A stretch of 64,000 nucleotides of DNA from Coffea arabica (lineage: Eukaryota > Streptophyta > Magnoliopsida > Gentianales > Rubiaceae). A program made the position numbers and the translations under genes. The notes below the pieces were generated by a model that was given only the letters and a program-made list of their open reading frames with translations, searched no databases and was not told the DNA's origin. The stretch lies in contig NC_092312.1 in NCBI RefSeq assembly GCF_036785885.1, positions 16,758,001 through 16,822,000 on the forward strand, given 5' to 3'. This document shows positions 13,382 through 24,229 of this stretch, piece by piece (position 1 is the first letter of the stretch; each line of letters opens with the position of its first letter).

Positions 13382-14084
13382 TAGGGATGGCAATGAGGGC
13401 GGGTGTCCGCGGAGGGCTCTCGGGGTGGGGGGGAATTTTTTCCCCCCGCTTAGAAACGGGACCCCCGCCCCGTCACCCGCAAAAAAATAAATAAATATAT
13501 AATTATATATAATATGTAAGTTAATTAGTTATAAACTTATGATAATGATATTATTAGTTAGATGTATTATATAATGTATATTAGTTTATGTAATATAATT
13601 GATATTATCAATTATATGAATAATTATATATGTCTACTAATAGAATTTATTAATTAGTTATACTAAATTTACTAATACATTTATACTAAATTTCTAATTA
13701 CACTTAATAGAATAACACTTTTTTTCTCAAAAAAAAGCACAAACACAATAATGAATTAGTGATTGCATTTGTACTAAAAGTGAAAACTTGACTATTTTAG
13801 TTATATTTATTTCATCATATTAGATTGTATTCAAATAACTTCTGGTTAATTGTTTTTATGAGTTTCAATTGTAAAATTACAATGAATAATAATTTGGTGA
13901 TGTGTTGATTTTTTAATATTTGATTATTTATTAAAATTTAATTATAATAAAATTATATTAATTTCGCGGGTGCCCCCGCAGGAGAAACGGGGCAAGACGA
14001 GGCGGGGCAGGATGGGGTGGGGGGAGTGGGAGGCGGGGATGGGGGAAATTAATAGGCAACGGGCCCGGAGGGGCGGGGTCCCTA
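13382..14084. mobile_element. hAT-type MITE, copy 1, right terminus shortened
   Basis: It begins TAGGGATGGCAATG, has an extremely GC-rich subterminal zone (G-runs then C-runs, about 13395-13482), an AT-rich core, and a second GC-rich zone (13964-14083). The 8-bp direct repeat TTTTTTCT flanks it at 13374-13381 and 14085-14092, which is hAT-like. The core is nearly identical to copy 3 (35365-36186). The right end stops at GGGTCCCTA, whereas copy 3 continues through a C-rich arm to TTGCCATCCCTA. It is non-coding. Confidence 0.88.
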
Positions 14085-14092
14085 TTTTTTCT

Positions 14093-17000
14093 CCGACAGA
14101 AGCAATCACTCTACTTTTGATAGTACTGCTACTACTACTTTTTGTCCAGATTCAATATAGTCAGATATACCGGTGATTTCGACAGGTATTTCGTTGAAGC
14201 CATAACTTGGGAATTAAGATAATTTGACCGCTAAATTGATTTTGGGAGAGCGGATACGATATATTCTCGGATTAATTATGAGCAGTAATATCATAAATTG
14301 GAAAGAAAAGTACATACCCGGATTAGATCAAGTTAATTATTTTTGTTCAATCGTCTTGCCTAGTTGCCTTAATTCGAATCAATACACTAGGGTCTGCAAC
14401 AAGGGCATCCACTTTCGTCATGGATCGAATGTTTTCCAGAGCAAGTCTCGTGAATCAGGAGCTCAACTACACCAATCTGGCCGGACGGATATAGATTCAG
14501 AGAACCTGCACCGGGATTGATTTTTTTACGGTATGATTAGCTTCATCCGTACAAGCAACATCCCTTTCTCTGTCCCCTTTTTGGCCACTTTAAAGTTCCT
14601 AATTGACCGGGAAATGACCGAGTCAAAAATTATTATTGCTATGTTCGACGAGCAGAAATCCTTGATATAGAAAGAAAGAAAAGTTGCATATCGGTTTCAC
14701 AACTGGCCGTGGTTCATGGAACATGGGGACGGGGAGGTGGGTCTGGATCTTGAGACTCCAAGAGAAATCAGAAACTAGAAATGGAATACGGGCCGGGCCA
14801 GTTGCCAAGACCAACAAAGGGTCAAGAAAATCATGTGAACTAGGGAGTTGTAGCAATAGGATGCGAAAATTTCTATTCACAGAAAAAGGAAGAGAACAAA
14901 ATGACGGTTAAAGATGTGTACCGCGTATGATGTGAAAGTTTCCCGTGGCTGCTTGACAAAGAGATTAGGCAAGCATTTGAGGACGAAATCCTGGAATTTG
15001 TCAAAATTATAGTTACATGCAGTCATGTTGATTTAAAAAGTAGACCGTTCATGCTAAAATTGAATTTGAAACCCAATTACCAAACATCCCCTAAATATGC
15101 ATTCAATGTTACGTGCCACATCAATAGTATTAATAAGTGGAACTACGTAATTTTGCATTGGACAGATATAATGGATAGAGGATCCCATCTCAAACCAGAA
15201 GAACCTATTTAGCCTATGTTTTCCTGGCCCTGGATGTGTGACAAAGTTTTTCACTTTTAACTTTGCTTGAATCGAGAAACCACTTTCTGAATTGAGTTGT
15301 GCTTATTCTCGTGATTCAGTAGCATTTTTATAGTTTTATTGTGTTTTGATCCAAGCGAGATTTTTAATTTTCTTTGTACGATTTTAACACAACTGCTATA
15401 CAACATGAAAGTTTCAATTCTACACTATTGCCGAGTGGTAAAAAGTCGTTGGTGAGCCTTTGACAAGAGTTTTGGTGTTTCTCCTCCCCTAGTTTCAATC
15501 CCACATCGATTCTTAGTGGTGTGCGTGTGTTCTACTTAAGATTCTCGGTGTAGTCTGAAAGTCAGCATGCCTCTTGAATTGGGCCGTGGGTTCCCCTTAG
15601 ATAGAGAGTGTGTGTGTGTGTGTGTTTCTACATATTGCTGAGAGGCTATACGTCCTCCACGCTAATGCATAACAGCTCAGTGGACAGTCCTCGTCATAAT
15701 CTAGTGGAACAAAAATTTGAGAGGCAAATTTGGAATATTCTTCTGTAAAATAAATCGTAACACTTTTTTGTTCGAGATAAAAAATAATTAAAAAATATAT
15801 TAATATTGTGGGAAATTAATGGATTATTTTTCATCTATAAATATTTAATTGAATACAAAGATGTAGCTCTAGGCTTATAATCATTGTAAACATTTAATAA
15901 TCATCTCAAAGAATATTTTTCAATTTTCTCAATATGCTTTGTGATATTTGATGAATATTATTACATTACGTGTCAAACTTTTTAAAATATTTTATAATAG
16001 TTGAACGTTTAGAGCACATTATATTTCTAATATTATTGATATTTTATCTTGAATTATTCACCCTTGCACAAATTCACTGCTAATGAAAAAGATCAAAAAA
16101 AAAAAAAAAAAAAGGAAGAATCCGTGCATGACTAGTTCTCAATCTGAACGCGAAATAAGACCAAGCGAAGAAATGTACTGTTCCGTCCCAAGTCCAAGTA
16201 TAGCACGAGCCCACTAGGCCCAAAATAAATTTCAATTGCACAGTCTTAGAGTGTATACTGGGCATTTCGTTAAATGCCACATGCTAATAGGTCGCTAAAG
16301 AGTCGTTTTTTTTTTTCCTCTTTAATTTTCAGTCAAAAATGAAATTAAGTATAGGACATCAAAATTTTTATGGTATTAATGTATAATGTTAAAAACTATA
16401 TGTTTGGGTAGAAAAAAAAAATTATTATTATTTTTTTGGGTGGCATTACACTTTTGGCATTTATTTCTATGAATTGGGTTACAATCAAACAGAAGACTAT
16501 AGTATTGCATTGTTTCTAGGATCTTGCAATCTAATCCATAATTAACTATTAAAACAATCCAACTAATGATCCTATTAGCATTTCTCTGCATTTACCTATT
16601 ACATCCCCCATGTATAATCACTTTTAAAACCATTAAAAGAGGAAGAACAAGCACTACAATTAATCATTATGATACTGCCATCTATCTATATTGGTTGATT
16701 TGCAGCATTTATTCTGAATATCTTTTGAGAGACAAATTAAACCAAAGAAGCTGAAAAGATACTCAACATTTGAAATATTGCTATAAAATTCATAAAATGA
16801 AGTTAGGTATCCCAAACATGATGAAATTAAAATAATAGTACACAAAAAGTAGAAAATTTTTAGGTATATTTTTTTTTCCATGATATTCAAACTTTTTAAG
16901 TGTTTTCAAGGTACACTAAATTGGAGCATTTTGTGTTCCATGTACAGTGTTGTTAGTGATTCTTAATTAGAGAGAGGTTCACAAATTGTTTAGGATTTTT

Positions 17001-17323
17001 TCTAATCTTATTTTGTCTACACCGATGTCACGACAACCATTAAGAGCAGCAACGGTTGTCCAGGTCCCGAATCAGGAGTGCAATTGAAGTACAAATGCAA
17101 ATTGAATTCCATATGCAATTCACAAGATTAGCTTTCATGAAGATGCGCGTGAAGCCTGACCTTTTTCAAAGAACAGAGCTTCAAAACTACTTTGAGAAGA
17201 AGGACTAGCACAAACAGATAACTAGCAGCTGCTAGAGAAAATGGGCATAACAGATTAACAAGAGACCAAATGCCGGAACCAGCTGATCTCTCCAGTGTTT
17301 TTTCAGAGTCCTGGGAGTCCTTA
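14093..17323. other. Intergenic, no gene recognised
   Basis: About 3.2 kb of AT-rich DNA with a possible SINE at 15422-15640 and a poly-A tract (about 16096-16114). Short ORFs on both strands look like chance. Confidence 0.4.
15422..15640 (+). repeat. Possible tRNA-derived SINE
   Basis: An A-box-like GCCGAGTGGTAAA lies near the start and a B-box-like AGTTTCAATCCC follows about 60 bases later. A (TG)n tract (about 15606-15627) sits near the end. Similar flanks TCTACACTATTGCCGAG and TCTACATATTGCTGAG may be a diverged target duplication. Support is moderate, because the left flank overlaps the A-box zone. Confidence 0.4.
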
Positions 17324-17875
17324 TTACTCTTCCGCTTCAAGTATCACACTCAACGTTGCAGCAAACTTGCTCACTTTCGATTTGCCTGCTCCTCCGTCTA
17401 CAGCCGGTGGTCCTCCCCTCTTTACCAACCTCAAATCGCAGTAATCAGCCTGGGGAGTCGTTGTTGACCTCACCTTCACATTTTCTTCATGGAAGAACGC
17501 TAGCGGATCCTCAACAGCAACCCTTCTAGGTCTATAACAATACTTGTCCATTTGCTGTTCGCTTCTCATACTCAGAGCTACGCTCGCTTTAACAGCCAGA
17601 GAAGCCATATCCTCGGCTTGAAGCCGGTGCGTCAGAAATATCAAGGGCAGCTCAAAGTAAAGCTGGCCCGGCTGCAGCTCCTCATCCCCGTTTACAGCTG
17701 AAACTAGGCCATCAAATTCCATTTCGTCAGCGTTGCATATGAAGAAATCAAGATTTCTCTTTGGCAAATTCGAGACCTTCATAGGACAGGAGAATTCTTC
17801 GAGTTTACCATCTAGCAGAATCAGTTTGGCCGTCCTCATGGACCCCCTCCTCCCATATGAGGTACAATTTCCCAT
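17324..17875 (-). CDS. PADRE (DUF4228) family protein, second copy
   Basis: 183 residues, no intron. The start at 17875 gives MGNCTSYGRRG, a classic dual-acylation N-terminus; an upstream in-frame ATG exists but would bury it. The family order is visible: TAKLILLDGKLEEFSCPMKV, FFICNADEMEFDG, then the core DEELQPGQLYFELPLIFL and ASLAVKASVAL. The C-terminal part is basic and ends with SKFAATLSVILEAEE. The protein probably sits at the plasma membrane; its molecular function is unknown. It is on the same strand as the PADRE gene 6 kb away but clearly diverged, so the pair is either an old duplication or two separate family members. Confidence 0.88.
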   Translation of the reverse strand: MGNCTSYGRRGSMRTAKLILLDGKLEEFSCPMKVSNLPKRNLDFFICNADEMEFDGLVSAVNGDEELQPGQLYFELPLIFLTHRLQAEDMASLAVKASVALSMRSEQQMDKYCYRPRRVAVEDPLAFFHEENVKVRSTTTPQADYCDLRLVKRGGPPAVDGGAGKSKVSKFAATLSVILEAEE

Positions 17876-18744
17876 CTCTGAAGTATGTGCTCTGGCAAAA
17901 TAGTATATTGATCGATGCAATAGCAAGCTATGTAGGTGTTACGATTCAATGCATATAATACGTATATACTTACGTGCGTTTTTTGTTCGTGCGAGAATGT
18001 TTGAGAATGAGATGTTTTGGTTGTCGTGGATTTATGGGCGCTGATTTGTTCAAGATTGTAGAGCGAACCTGGAGAAGGAAGGAATTCTTAGGCAGGCACG
18101 CGTTTTGCTTGGAGCCTCGAGATATATTTCACAATTCACACCTGGTAGAATTTAATCATCTCACAAAGAAATGGTAGGAGAAGATGTTATCTACTTCGTA
18201 TTTCCTGTACGTCTGAACGTACTTTCACGTAGTTTTTCGCGTCCGTCGTGTTTCTTGACGGATCGTTTTCAGCAGGACTAAATTGTGGTCAACTATCAAC
18301 ATATCAGCTCAATAATAGTTTTATAATTGACTTAGAGCTGGAAATTTTTGACGAATATATTCTGATCCGACGTTGAATTCGAGCGTTTTTTTTTTTTTTT
18401 GGGTTTTATTCTTTTGTTTTCTAATCATCTGCTTGTGAAAGTTTTCGCGCAAGTATTAGCAAAGATTAGATCTAGAGTGTGAATTCGAGTTGCTTTTATA
18501 GACAAAATTAGATTCATATAGCGATCATCAGTGCCAAAATTAAGAACCAGCAAATCAAGTTACAGCTGCATGATATTCCTCTTATTATTAAACTTGAATC
18601 TGGTGATATTAATTTGGCAATATTAATCAGAAGAATAACTGTGATCTTCGTCGAACAACGTGACCTGCGATCTGACGTAAAACCAGACAAATATCAGCAG
18701 TTCACTCACTGAGTAAGCAAACGGTAACAATTAAAGTTTTCATC
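17876..18744. other. Intergenic between PADRE and DC1 genes
   Basis: It holds the upstream region of the second PADRE gene and the 3' region of the DC1 gene. The ORF at 17974-18177 resembles nothing known to me. Confidence 0.35.
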
Positions 18745-19461
18745 CTATTTTGATATAAGTGAACCAACAACCCCCGCAATCAGAGTGGTAGGATCCCCAA
18801 GAACGGCCGAGATAACAAACTGCAAAGCCAAACCAGCAATCTCGCAACATTTCTGCACCTTACCTTTGCTTCTGCGGTGGTAACTCTGCAATGTACCTCT
18901 CAGGCTGGGAATCCTAGTCTCCAGTTTCCTAGTCCCATTTCTTGCCCCAAAATATATTTCATGCCAACTTTCCACCAGCATCTCCTTCACGCACGCAACG
19001 TGCAGATTATACTTCTTGCAGGTGGATCGGTAGCTCCAGCTCCTCCCTTTCCTCCCGCACCGGTGGCACGAGGCACCAACCTTCCTGTACAGGTATAGCT
19101 TAACTTCACCGTCGTCAAGCGCCATGGGGAGCTTGGCGCAGCAGGGGTGGAGATCGAATCCGCAGGACTTGCAGTGGTAGACGAAGCCCGTCACGTCCTT
19201 CTCGCAGGCGTTGCAGTAGCGGGGGATGTTGCCGGGGGGTCGAGGGAGGAACTGGAAGGAGCATTTGGTGTAGAAGGGATGAGTGATGGAGGAGGAGGGA
19301 AGAGCGCAGTGCATGTGAAGATCGTAGTCGCAGATGCTGCATTTGTAGCGTGACCCGATGCCCACTTCTTTGCAGCCGTCGCACTTGAATGGGACTTCTG
19401 TGTACTCGAATTTCAGCTTGTGTTGAGGGTGGCTGAAGTGAGGAATTTCGTTGTATCTCAT
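18745..19461 (-). CDS. DC1 (cysteine/histidine-rich C1) domain protein
   Basis: 238 residues, no intron. Two complete DC1 zinc-binding units are visible: H11/H14 with C27, C30, C41, C44, H49, C52, and H61 with C83, C86, C97, C100, H105, C108. A third unit (C132, C135, C148, H154, C157) has lost ligand positions: where units 1 and 2 have CxxC it reads STCKKYNLH. The tail carries a hydrophobic stretch (residues about 213-236, ALQFVISAVLGDPTTLIAGVV) that could associate with a membrane. DC1 proteins are a large plant family with roles proposed in stress and hormone signalling. The third unit is degenerate, so it probably does not bind two zincs. This is the likely counterpart of Arabidopsis At2g16050, by neighbourhood. 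Confidence 0.88.
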   Translation of the reverse strand: MRYNEIPHFSHPQHKLKFEYTEVPFKCDGCKEVGIGSRYKCSICDYDLHMHCALPSSSITHPFYTKCSFQFLPRPPGNIPRYCNACEKDVTGFVYHCKSCGFDLHPCCAKLPMALDDGEVKLYLYRKVGASCHRCGRKGRSWSYRSTCKKYNLHVACVKEMLVESWHEIYFGARNGTRKLETRIPSLRGTLQSYHRRSKGKVQKCCEIAGLALQFVISAVLGDPTTLIAGVVGSLISK

Positions 19462-20084
19462 TGTAGCTTTTTTTTTTTTTTTATCTTTTCTTTCCTAGAG
19501 GCACTTGTTGAAACTCAAAAGAACTTAGGTGTTTGAAACTTATATAGAAAAAGGTGATTCTTGGCACTTTAGGCTTTAGTTAATTAAATCTAGATCCATT
19601 GGACTTCTAAGCTTTGGGTTTTTTTTTTTTTAACTAATTAAGGTTACCGGTGGCTTGAAGATGAAGCAACTGAGGAATTATGCGTGGAGATGGTGGCGAT
19701 CATGGTGATAATTGAGTGTAGAAGACGAGAATCTTAACGTCAAGGGAATTAAGAGGACAAACATAAGGGACTTTGGCTAATGCCCCACTTGGGAATAGGA
19801 ATTTTCACTTTATATGGTATCCCAATTTGTTGAACTGTGGATTCGAATATTGATGGGAAAAAACCCACAAAAGATATCTGAAGAACTTATATAATTTGAG
19901 TAAAAATACTAGTAGTTATTGTATTTGGCGTCAAAGAATATGAGATCCCCCTTTTTTTTTTTACCCCTTTCTGTGTTTTTCTTCTTTCTTTGGTTTTTTT
20001 TTTTTTGGGTCTCTAAGTTGAGTAGACACCTTGACTGACCAAATTCTAATGTATATTTAGGAAATCCTCACTTGTCAAAACAGA
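19462..20084. other. Upstream region of the DC1 gene
   Basis: Poly-T stretches and AT-rich DNA; no gene seen. Confidence 0.35.
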
Positions 20085-20268
20085 GGGGGAGGATTGAGTT
20101 GGGTGGTACGGAGGAGGGAGTGTAAGCAAGAGGTCTTGGGTTCGAGTGCTCTCGCTTACATTAAAAATAAAATAAAAATAAAAATAATAAAAAGTGGAAC
20201 AGAGAGTGGCTCGCTTACATTAAAAATAAAATAAAAATAAAAAATAATAAAAAGTGGAACAGATGGTG
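20085..20268 (+). repeat. Short SINE with a duplicated 3' tail
   Basis: GAGTTGGGTGGTAC (A-box-like) and GGGTTCGAGTGC (B-box-like) are followed by an A-rich tail. The 59 bases from CTCGCTTACATTAAAAATAA to GAGAGTGG are present twice in tandem (about 20151-20209 and 20210-20268), differing by a few bases. A second copy of the same SINE family is at 41601-41690. Confidence 0.6.
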
Positions 20269-21789
20269 GCACAATGTGCGGGACATAAGATCCGTTGCGC
20301 TTTTATCACTGTATTAATTAGGGCAGGAACATAACTTTTAGATTCTTATTTGATGCTCCGGTGACATCTTAAGAAGCACAGGAGGAGCGAATAAGAACTT
20401 GGCACCCTTGAACTTACAGACGCAATTGACATGACCAAGAATGTGCTTTAAAGTGTCGTAGGAGCATTAGATTACTTTGTTTCTTGGAGTGAAAGCTGAT
20501 ATGCAGGAACCGATTCCTTGAGGTAATTTTGCTTAAGGAATACATTTCACTTTTGGATGTCCACTTAGCTTAATTGCAAGCTACATCTTTTGGCATCTTC
20601 CTGAGTTGGGCATCAATTTCTTGTTATCCTACTTGTCATGCTTGTGTGGCCATCAAGGCCTTAGACTATGCTCATATGGAAACGGATAACTGATTCTTGG
20701 CAAACAGTACGGATGTTTGCTTTAGCTTTGCGAATGAGTCCACAGGATTTATGCTTACACGGAATATAAACCCCAAACTAAATCATTTGCTTTCTTCTTC
20801 AGTCTCAAATACGTTAAGGAAGTGTCAGTTTATTGAAGCAACCCCTTGTTTTTTTCTCCGTAAAGAGGGTCAATAGTAATTCTTTACTTGCTCCCTTAAG
20901 AATCCAAACTCGAAAGTTTTGATAAATTCTGGATTGCATATATGATACAACCCGTCAACGATACAAAAACTTGGAGAAGATGCTACTGATTTTTTTCCAT
21001 AATACAATCGAACTATATTCAACCATACAAATCTGTTTGACTTGGATTACTAATGAATTGCTCTCAAAAAAAAAAAAAAAGAAGAGAGAGATTACTAATG
21101 AATTTCTTGAGTTATCATAGTAACTGATATCAAATGGAACGAAATTTCGAACATTCAAACAATTCCAAATACTAATAATCTTTTTCATCTTTTGCTTTCC
21201 GTTGGACTTGGGGGGGGGGGGGGGGGCTTAAATAAGGGATGGTAGCGTATCTCACACTTTGTTCTCGAATACTAGATGTTGGAAAAATGTGCATCAAACA
21301 AAATTATTGTCTAGATAATGTCAGGGGGTTTCTTTTTATCTTTTCTTCATCTGCTTTTTCTTTTGTCTCTTTTGGTACAAAGAAACATCTGGAATATTTA
21401 AACAAGTGAAAGTGATGATATCCATTACCAATTTGAAACTTGGTACTTGCACAATCGAATAAAAGCACAAAATGAATATGGTTCTGTGTTCCCTTGGCCA
21501 GTTCTTCTTCTCTCATCGCTAGGCTGGATTCTTTGTGCACTCTTTAATGCTACAGGCTAGACATGCATGATTACCGTCTCTTAATCACATCTTTCTGATC
21601 TCCTATGTATACATTGCTTTCTTTTCATGAGCAGGAAGAAAGGGAAATTGAATTATTGTGATTCTTGAGCATCACAATCCTTGATCAGCTTGTCAACTTT
21701 AAATAATTCAATTTGCCTTTATGGACCCGTGGCGCCCCATCACATGCTTCATTCAGGTAGCGAGCTTGATACAAGACAGCACTTGTTCA
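20269..21789. other. Intergenic, no gene recognised
   Basis: It contains a 17-base G-run at 21210-21226 and a poly-A/GA tract near 21065. Short ORFs are unsupported. Confidence 0.35.
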
Positions 21790-21819
21790 ATTTGTTGCAA
21801 GGCAGGCCAAAGCTCAACC

Positions 21820-21960
21820 GCCCGTGCTGGGGTAGCTCGATCGGTTTTCGCTCGAAATCTTTACTCCAAGGTCTTTAGTTCGAATTCCAGTTGTTACTGT
21901 CTGGACGCTATGGAATTAGTCAGATGTAAACTTGAACGCTCATAATGTCGAAAAAAAAAG
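21820..21960 (+). repeat. Probable tRNA-derived SINE
   Basis: GGGGTAGCTCGATCGG (A-box-like) and TTTAGTTCGAATTCC (B-box-like) are spaced as in pol III promoters, and the unit ends in an A-run (21951-21959). The flanks are only weakly similar (AAAGCTC on both sides), so the boundaries are approximate. Confidence 0.5.
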
Positions 21961-22612
21961 GGTAAAGCTCTGCCCAATTGGCATTTGCATCTTATTTTCA
22001 TTTTTTGGTTGCATGCACTTGGCATCTTATTTTCAAATAAATATAACGAGAATCAAATGATGCATTTCTGATGCATCTGTTAATTTTTCTTGTAAATTTT
22101 TTTTCTAGGATGGAAGAAGGAAGGAAGGAGTGCGACTTCTTGGTAAACATGTTCATGTGAATTTAAGAAGAAAAAAAAGTTTGGTTGTTCCAATTCTAAT
22201 TTTCAGGTCAAGGCGGCCTTTCAAGATCATGAACATTATTCATGAATATAGCACTCATATCACCGGTGGAACTCGAATTCTACACCTATTTGAGTGTATT
22301 TAGTTCACCAATGAGACGGGATTTTACTCATCCTGATTTCCCTCTTGTCACCAATTTGATTATGATTTTTAATTTTTTTATATATATACATATTGTCTTC
22401 ATTTGACCGTCAAAGTACGTCATGTATCATTATTGGACTGGGCCAAGAGATTTTTTAGCTCGGCGGGCTTGAAACTTGTCAAAAATCTGGCCCATAGTTC
22501 CCAATGGACAACCTGACCAATCTTTGTTAGACACTTCACTTTTTTAAGAGATGGGCCTAATGGTCCAGCCACTGATACCGCCAAATCCAGATTCCAAAAC
22601 CAACGCCGATGA
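21961..22612. other. Upstream region of the PPR gene
   Basis: AT-rich DNA with no repeat or gene recognised. Confidence 0.35.
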
Positions 22613-24229
22613 ATGTTTGCCTTGACCCGCCTCCAAAACCATTGTAAAGCATATCGGGTCCGAATTTCTCTTCCCGCGAATGAAACTTTGACAGCAAACT
22701 GTTCGATGAAATTCCCCAATGAGCTGCAGTTTGCATCTGGCGCTTTCTTCCGCCATTTCCAAACTCCTACCCTTGTTAAATCTTCATTTATCAAACACAA
22801 TTCCTTCAGCAGCTCTTCTCCTTCTTCGTCTTCTCCAAGTCCTTCACCACCATGCCATCAAAATCTTGTCTCAACGGCCATCTCTATCCTGAAGCACCAC
22901 CGCTCAAAATCCCGGTGGTCTTACCTCCGCTCTCTTCTTACCTCAAGCAACGAAGCCCTCACTCCATCTCAGTTTTCGCAAATAGCCCTCCAACTCCGTA
23001 ACAATCCTCACCTTGCCCACAACTTCTTCCTCTTCACAGTCCGTCACTCGCTCTGTTGTCATTCTCTCCTCTCCTACGCTACCATTATTCACATCCTCTC
23101 TCGATCACACCTCAAAGCACAAGCTCAAGAATTAATCCAATCCGCCATTCGTAAATTCCCTGACCCCTCTCTATCAAGCCCACCTCCAATTTTCCAAACT
23201 TTGATCAGAACTTATAGGATTTGTAACTCAGCTCCATTTGTATTTGATTTATTAGTCAAAGCCTGCATAGAGTCTAAAAGAATCGAGCAGGCCACTGAAA
23301 TAGTTAGAATGTTAAGGTCCAAGAAGATATGTCCAAATATCAGCACTTGTAATTCTTTAATTGAGTTAGTTTCGAAAAGTAGGGGCAGTTTTGCTGGTTA
23401 CGATTTGTACAAGGAAATTTTTTGTTCTAGTGAAAAAAATGTGAATGAGAATGGTAAAAGGTTAAAAGTTTCCGGTCCCAACTCGAATACATTTAATGTT
23501 CTTATGGTTGGGTTTTTGAGAGATGGCTTAGTGGAAAAGGTGGAGGAGATATGGAGGGAAATGGCAGCAATGAATTGTGTGCCAAATGCATTTAGTTATA
23601 GTGTGCTGATGGCAGCATATTGCGAGAATGGGAGAATGAAGGATGCTGAGAGGGTGTGGGATGAAATGGGGGTTGAGGGTCTTCAGCATGATATTGTGGC
23701 ATATAATACTATAATTGGTGGGTTTTGTGAGATTGGAGAGGTTGGCAGAGCAGAGGAGAAGTTTAGAGTAATGTCTTTGGGTGGCTTCGAGAGTACTTGT
23801 GTTACATTTGAGCATCTTATAAACGGGTACTGTAAGATTGGGGATGCTGATACAGCGATCCTGTTGTACAAGGATATGTGTAGGAAGGGCTTTAGGCCTG
23901 ATGGTACAACAGTTGATGCAATGATAAAGGCACTTTGTGATAGTAGCAAGGTTTCTGATGCCTTGGAGATAATGACAATGGCAATAAAGAATCCTAATAT
24001 CTTCCCTCAAAGGAAGAGCTTTGAGTATCTAATTAAGAGCTTGTGCCAGGTGGGGAGCATGGAAGAAGCTCTGAAGCTTCAGGCGGAGATGATTGGCAAT
24101 GGTCATGAACTAGATGAAGAGATCTATGGTGCTTTCATTGATGGATATGTCAAACAAGGAAATGAGGAGATGGCACAAAGGTTGAGGGTAGAAATGTTAA
24201 CAATTTTAATCCCTGCTCAGAAGGGCTAG
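22613..24229 (+). CDS. P-class pentatricopeptide repeat protein (At2g15980-like)
   Basis: 538 residues from the first ATG; an in-frame ATG at 22706 (MKFPNELQF) would give 507 and is also plausible. No intron, as usual for PPR genes. The first ~90 residues are basic and serine-rich, which fits organelle targeting, probably mitochondrial. After a linker (WSYLRSLL...NPHLAHNFFLF), tandem 35-residue helical repeats follow, for example NSNTFNVLMVGFLRDGLVEK, NAFSYSVLMAAYCENGRMKD, DIVAYNTIIGGFCEIGEVGR and TCVTFEHLINGYCKIGDADT. There is no E or DYW tail, so this is P class, a group that binds specific organelle RNAs to stabilise, splice or translate them. The target is unknown. Resemblance to At2g15980 is from memory and supported by neighbours. 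Confidence 0.9.
   Translation: MFALTRLQNHCKAYRVRISLPANETLTANCSMKFPNELQFASGAFFRHFQTPTLVKSSFIKHNSFSSSSPSSSSPSPSPPCHQNLVSTAISILKHHRSKSRWSYLRSLLTSSNEALTPSQFSQIALQLRNNPHLAHNFFLFTVRHSLCCHSLLSYATIIHILSRSHLKAQAQELIQSAIRKFPDPSLSSPPPIFQTLIRTYRICNSAPFVFDLLVKACIESKRIEQATEIVRMLRSKKICPNISTCNSLIELVSKSRGSFAGYDLYKEIFCSSEKNVNENGKRLKVSGPNSNTFNVLMVGFLRDGLVEKVEEIWREMAAMNCVPNAFSYSVLMAAYCENGRMKDAERVWDEMGVEGLQHDIVAYNTIIGGFCEIGEVGRAEEKFRVMSLGGFESTCVTFEHLINGYCKIGDADTAILLYKDMCRKGFRPDGTTVDAMIKALCDSSKVSDALEIMTMAIKNPNIFPQRKSFEYLIKSLCQVGSMEEALKLQAEMIGNGHELDEEIYGAFIDGYVKQGNEEMAQRLRVEMLTILIPAQKG

Noticed and set aside
20085-20268. CRISPR-like direct repeats
   Set aside because: Only two adjacent units without spacers, in a plant nuclear context; a simple tandem duplication explains them.
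23528-24010. 160-residue ORF antisense to the PPR gene
   Set aside because: Mirror frame of a real coding sequence; Cys/His richness arises from PPR codon pattern.
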